Shown piece by piece: positions 31,288 to 34,458 of a DNA stretch of 34,458 nucleotides. The stretch covers positions 1 to 34,458 of the forward strand of contig NZ_BMNT01000032.1 of NCBI RefSeq assembly GCF_014646695.1, given 5' to 3'. This stretch comes from Sphaerisporangium melleum (GTDB taxonomy: Bacteria > Actinomycetota > Actinomycetes > Streptosporangiales > Streptosporangiaceae). The notes beneath the pieces were generated by a model. The model was not told the origin of the DNA. It ran no database searches and saw only the letters and a program-made list of their open reading frames with translations. Position 1 is the stretch's first letter. Every line of letters starts with the position of its first letter. The position numbers and the translations under genes are program-made.

Positions 31288-32538
31288 ATGAAGCCCGGAA
31301 GAATCACAGCGGCCGCGTGCGCGCTCGCCGCGTTATGCCTGGCGTCGCCCATGGCGACGGCGCAGGCCGGCGGAGCGACCGGTACGCAGGCCGCGGCGGC
31401 CGTCTGCGCCCGGCCGCCGACGACCGCCAACCGTCAGGCGAGCCCCAAGGCCGTCGCCGTCCACCGGTACCTGTACTCGCTGACCTGCGGCACGGCACGG
31501 GTGGACGGGGTGATCTCGGGGCAGAACCTCGGGCACGGTTCGGAGGCCGCCGACACCTCCGGGCTGCTCGGATACCAACGGCTGATCGGCGGGCTCGCCG
31601 ACCAGACCGGGCACCGCGTGGGCGTCGCGGGCGTGGACTACGAGCATGACAAGATCTTCACCCCGCGGCAGCTCGCCGTGGCCGACCAGGTGCTCATCGA
31701 CCACGCCCGGCGGGGTGGTCTGGTCACCATCAACTTCTCCCCGCAGAGCCCCTGGCTGAACGACGAGTCGGACATCGCGGCGAACCCGGGCGTCTGGACC
31801 AACACCCGGACCGACAACGGCCAGCTCGACGGCGTCCGGCTCGCCGACATCCTGGATCCGGGCAGCCCCGCGGGGCGGGTGTGGCAGCGCAAGCTCACCC
31901 GGGTCGCCGACGCGCTGACCCGGCTGCGCGACGCCGGCGTCGTGGTGCTGTGGCGTCCGATGCAGGAGATGAACGGCTTCTGGTTCTGGTGGGGCACCAC
32001 CCTACAGAAGGACAACGCGGCGATCTACGTCCGGCTGTGGCAGGACATGTACCGCTACTTCACCCAGGTGCGGCATCTGGACAACCTGCTGTGGGTGTAC
32101 TCCCCGTCGGCCTACCCTCCGGACCCCGCCCAGCAGACCGCGCTGAACATCCGGCCGGCCGCGTGGGCCTACCCGGGGGACGGCTACGTCGACGTCGTCG
32201 CCGGCACCTCCTACGACGACGACCTGCTCATCCCGAACCACCGCGACCACCTGCGGCTGCCGGAGGTCATCGCGATGGCGGAGTACGGCGCGGGCCTGTC
32301 CGGCGCGCACGTCCTGGCGGGTGACTTCGACACCACGCGGTACGCCACGCGGCTGCGGCAGGACTATCCCGCCGTCGCGTACTGGGTCTCCTGGCACGAC
32401 TACTACCTGTCGGCCACCGAGATCACCCACCTGTCGCTGGCCGGCAACCGGAACGCCGCGGCCCTGCTTGGCGACCCATACGTGATCAACAGTGATCGCA
32501 TCGCCGTCCGGCCGGGGCCGGCTCCCGGCCGCTCCTGA
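31288..32538 (+). CDS. Secreted GH26 beta-mannanase
   Basis: 416 residues from ATG 31288. A signal peptide (~1-27, ending TAQA) precedes a single GH26 TIM barrel, with no CBM. The family signature GVISGQNL near residue 75 is followed by the acid/base Glu227 in LWRPMQEMNGFWFWW and the nucleophile Glu332 in MAEYGAG; VAGVDYEHD and WVSWHDYYLS are also typical. It should cleave beta-1,4-mannan or glucomannan outside the cell with retention. It has its own promoter after the GH5 terminator. The C-terminal end (AVRPGPAPGRS) is short and Pro-rich without a further domain. Confidence 0.92.
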   Translation: MKPGRITAAACALAALCLASPMATAQAGGATGTQAAAAVCARPPTTANRQASPKAVAVHRYLYSLTCGTARVDGVISGQNLGHGSEAADTSGLLGYQRLIGGLADQTGHRVGVAGVDYEHDKIFTPRQLAVADQVLIDHARRGGLVTINFSPQSPWLNDESDIAANPGVWTNTRTDNGQLDGVRLADILDPGSPAGRVWQRKLTRVADALTRLRDAGVVVLWRPMQEMNGFWFWWGTTLQKDNAAIYVRLWQDMYRYFTQVRHLDNLLWVYSPSAYPPDPAQQTALNIRPAAWAYPGDGYVDVVAGTSYDDDLLIPNHRDHLRLPEVIAMAEYGAGLSGAHVLAGDFDTTRYATRLRQDYPAVAYWVSWHDYYLSATEITHLSLAGNRNAAALLGDPYVINSDRIAVRPGPAPGRS

Positions 32539-32646
32539 GACCTGTTCACGGCAGGCGGACGCACCGCCGAGTGCCGGCCGTCCGGCGCCTGTTCGGGGCG
32601 ATCGCGCTGCCGGCGCCGTTCATCGCGCGTTCGCCCCGAGGCGGCG

Positions 32647-33873
32647 CTAGCGGAGGTAGGCGGCCAGCCCGAGCCGTTGGTCGCGCACCGCGGTGGCGAC
32701 GAGGCCGGCGATCTGGCGGGCCCCCGCGGCTTCGAAATGGGTGTGGTCGTTGGCGAAGAAGGCGCCGACCGGGCCGGAGGTGTAGTCGCCGTTGAACGGG
32801 CAGAAGCGCAGGCTGTTGTAGAGCGTGTAACTCAGCTTGTGCAGGTCGATGACCGGAGCCCCGGTGGCGGTGCCGACGGCGAAGGTGTCGGTGAGGTATC
32901 CGCGGTTGGGGGTGGCGGTGCTTCCGCTGCAGGTCAGCGCGGCCGAGGGGGTCAGGAGTACGGGGTTGGCGCCGCGCTGTTGCGCGGCGCGGACCATGGT
33001 GGTGAGCAGCTCGCGGTAGCGGGCGGCGCCGACGTGGCGGGGGCAGGTGGTGGAGCCGTCGTTGATGCCGAACTGGATGAACAGGTAGTCGCCGGCCTTC
33101 ATGCCGGTGGCGGAGTCGAGCATGGACTGCCATCGGGCGGCGTAGGCGGTCGAGCTGAGCGCGCACTCGCCGTTCGCGTTCATGCGGTCGGTGACGGCCG
33201 ACTCGTACAGCCAGGTCTGCACGCTGCGGCCGCCGACGGCGTTGTTGACCACGGTGGCGTTGGTGGTGAGGTACTGGCCGAGTTCCCGGCCCCAGCCGAC
33301 GATGGGGGAGCCGGAGCTGTTGGCGACGGTGGAGTCGCCGGCCAGCCAGACGCTGATCCGGCTCGGCGCCGGAGTGACGCTCGGCGTCGGGCTGGGGCTC
33401 GGCGTCGCGCTTGGGCTTGGGCTCGGGGTCGGGGAAGGGGTGGGGGTGGTGACCCCGCCCGTGCAGACGACACCGTTGAGCGTGAAGCCCGCCGGCGCCG
33501 GGTTGGCGGAGGTCCACGAACCGTTGAACCCGAAGCTCACCGACGCGTCCTTGGCGATGGCGCCGTTGTAGGCCTCGTTTCGGGCGGTGACGGCGGCCCC
33601 CGCCTGCGTGACCGCCGCGTTCCACGCCTGGGTGACCTGCTGCCCCGCAGTGAAGGACCAGGTGAGGGTCCAGCCGCTGATCGGGTCGCCCAGATTGGTG
33701 ATCGTGACGTCCGCGCCGAACGCGCCGCCCCACTGGTTGGTGATCCGGTAGGTGACGGCGCACCCGGTGGCGGCGTCGGCGGACGACGCGCCCGCCACCC
33801 AGGTCAGCGCTCCGGTCAGCGCGGCCACGGCCGAGGTGATCAGGGCGGTGGCTCCTCGCCGGAACGTGCTCAT
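32647..33873 (-). CDS. Secreted CBM2-SGNH esterase (CE12-like)
   Basis: 408 residues from ATG 33873, where the signal peptide begins (MSTFRRGATALITSAVAAL). A CBM2 (~35-135, from TGCAVTYRITNQWGGAFGADV to a second Cys) is joined by a Thr/Ser-Pro linker to an SGNH hydrolase domain (~170-408). The nucleophile is Ser181 in VWLAGDSTVAN, the Gly and Asn blocks are GGRSVQTW and QFGINDGS, and the final dyad is Asp376/His379 in NDHTHF. This combination matches rhamnogalacturonan-acetylesterase-like CE12 enzymes, which remove acetyl groups from plant polysaccharides; other acetylated glycans are possible. The gene converges on the GH26 gene. Confidence 0.88.
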   Translation of the reverse strand: MSTFRRGATALITSAVAALTGALTWVAGASSADAATGCAVTYRITNQWGGAFGADVTITNLGDPISGWTLTWSFTAGQQVTQAWNAAVTQAGAAVTARNEAYNGAIAKDASVSFGFNGSWTSANPAPAGFTLNGVVCTGGVTTPTPSPTPSPSPSATPSPSPTPSVTPAPSRISVWLAGDSTVANSSGSPIVGWGRELGQYLTTNATVVNNAVGGRSVQTWLYESAVTDRMNANGECALSSTAYAARWQSMLDSATGMKAGDYLFIQFGINDGSTTCPRHVGAARYRELLTTMVRAAQQRGANPVLLTPSAALTCSGSTATPNRGYLTDTFAVGTATGAPVIDLHKLSYTLYNSLRFCPFNGDYTSGPVGAFFANDHTHFEAAGARQIAGLVATAVRDQRLGLAAYLR

Positions 33874-33985
33874 GCGCAATCTCGCTTTCTCGGACGTGGT
33901 GGTCCGCCGGACCACGTGACGACGATCCGCTCGCTCACGATGGCCGCCGCACCCGCTCGTGGCGCGGCGGCCGGTGCCGCCGGGC

Positions 33986-34262
33986 TCATGCGACCCGGCA
34001 GCCGGCGCCGTTGAGGGTGAAGGAGGCCGGCGCGCTGTTGGCGCCGTTCCATGACGCGCTGAAGCCCACGGTCGCGGAGGCGCCAGGGGCGAGCGCCGGG
34101 CCCCACTCCGGGCCGGTCACGGTGACGGACGCTCCGGCCTGGGAGAACGTGCCGTTCCATCCTTGGCCGATCTGCTGCCCGTCGGTGAACGTCCAGCGCA
34201 GCGTCCACGGGTTCAGGGTGCCGCCGCCGGTGTTGGTGACCCGGATGTCGCCCTGCGCACTT
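33986..34262 (-). pseudogene. Out-of-frame CBM2 remnant
   Basis: On the minus strand, one frame from about 34260 to the TGA at 33986-33988 reads QGDIRVTNTGGGTLNPW, then RWTFTDGQQIGQGWNGTFSQAG, then FSASWNGANSAPASFTLNGAGC, an intact CBM2 from its second strand to the final Cys. The first strand, which normally includes NQW, is missing. The SGNH hydrolase upstream enters the domain in a different frame (TGCEVR) and stops at 34213. The junction at about 34251-34263 fits a deletion of 3n+1 bases, estimated at about 31-34. An assembly error in a repetitive family cannot be excluded. Confidence 0.85.
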
Positions 34263-34458
34263 CGCAGCCGGTCGCCGGGCCGCTCGGCGTGGGGCTGGGC
34301 GATGCCGAAGGCGTGGGGGTCGGGGACGCGGAGGGGGTGGGGGTGGGTGATGCGGAGGGCGTCGGGGTGGGGGTGGCGGGCGGGGAGAGGTACTGGGCCA
34401 CGATCGGCGCCAGCCGGGCCGCGATCGCACGGTGCCCGGCGTCGTTGGGATGGACGTT
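34213..34458 (-). CDS. C-terminal end of a secreted SGNH hydrolase, frameshifted into its CBM2 (partial)
   Basis: 81 residues; the 5' part lies beyond the window. The first visible residues, NVHPNDAGHRAIAARLAPIVAQYL, are the last block of an SGNH/GDSL hydrolase, with the catalytic Asp-x-x-His as NDAGH. A linker built of PTPTPSAS repeats follows, then ATGCEVR, the start of a CBM2. After this the frame is lost and the protein ends in an unrelated RRATSGSPTPAAAP tail. The hydrolase domain seems intact at this end, so a secreted enzyme without a working cellulose-binding module is the likely product. Confidence 0.82.
   Translation of the reverse strand, partial: NVHPNDAGHRAIAARLAPIVAQYLSPPATPTPTPSASPTPTPSASPTPTPSASPSPTPSGPATGCEVRRATSGSPTPAAAP

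Noticed and set aside
1-34458. tRNA, rRNA, insertion sequences, integrase or phage genes
   Set aside because: None was recognised by reading both strands. A covariance-model scan could still reveal a small RNA that I cannot see.

Overview
The window is very GC-rich with codon thirds dominated by G/C, GTG starts, TAT/Sec-type secreted proteins, CBM2-linked glycoside hydrolases, LacI-family regulators and a likely mycothiol-linked DsbA-like protein. This points to a mycelial actinomycete, perhaps of the Streptosporangiales; the family-level guess is an inference from gene content and is weak.

Left flank (1-11260): the 3' end of a sugar isomerase/epimerase-like gene converges on a secreted GH9 endoglucanase with a C-terminal CBM2. 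A LacI-family regulator is divergent from the cellulase. Next come a HupE/UreJ-type membrane protein and, 30 bp on, a very large secreted protein joining an SdrD-B-like domain, a calcineurin-like phosphoesterase, a PQQ-like beta-propeller and two carboxypeptidase-regulatory-like modules. A secreted protein of unknown function closes this part.

Centre (11998-24591): a compact biosynthetic locus, the most interesting part of the window. A lysine/ornithine N-hydroxylase, a small cupin and a methionyl-tRNA-synthetase-like protein lie in one operon. This is the parts list of the cupin/MetRS-like hydrazine-forming machinery (Spb38/Spb40 type), but with cupin and MetRS-like parts encoded separately with a 4-bp overlap. 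The operon ends with a clavaminate-synthase/VioC-like Fe(II)/2-oxoglutarate oxygenase. Two minus-strand genes follow, an FAD/NAD(P)-binding oxidoreductase and a questin-oxidase-like (DUF4243) protein. Plus-strand genes then encode an ATP-grasp ligase, a FemAB/GNAT-like acyltransferase (4-bp overlap) and an MFS exporter. I infer a pathway in which lysine is N-hydroxylated, joined through an N-N bond to a second amino acid, oxidised, coupled by amide or aminoacyl transfer and exported. No NRPS, PKS, NIS siderophore synthetase or pathway regulator is seen. Transcription units are separated by strong GC-rich hairpins.

Right flank (24775-34458): a monothiol DsbA-like/mycothiol-dependent-nitroreductase-like protein, a secreted beta-propeller protein, a GNAT enzyme, then a second polysaccharide locus. 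That locus has a LacI regulator, a CBM2-GH5 cellulase preceded by two copies of an inverted repeat CTTAA-N4-TTAAG, a GH26 beta-mannanase, a CBM2-SGNH (CE12-like) esterase, and the 3' end of another SGNH hydrolase whose CBM2 has been broken by an out-of-frame internal deletion. The biosynthetic locus is thus flanked on both sides by plant-polysaccharide-degradation genes. No rRNA, tRNA, CRISPR, IS element or attachment site was recognised.
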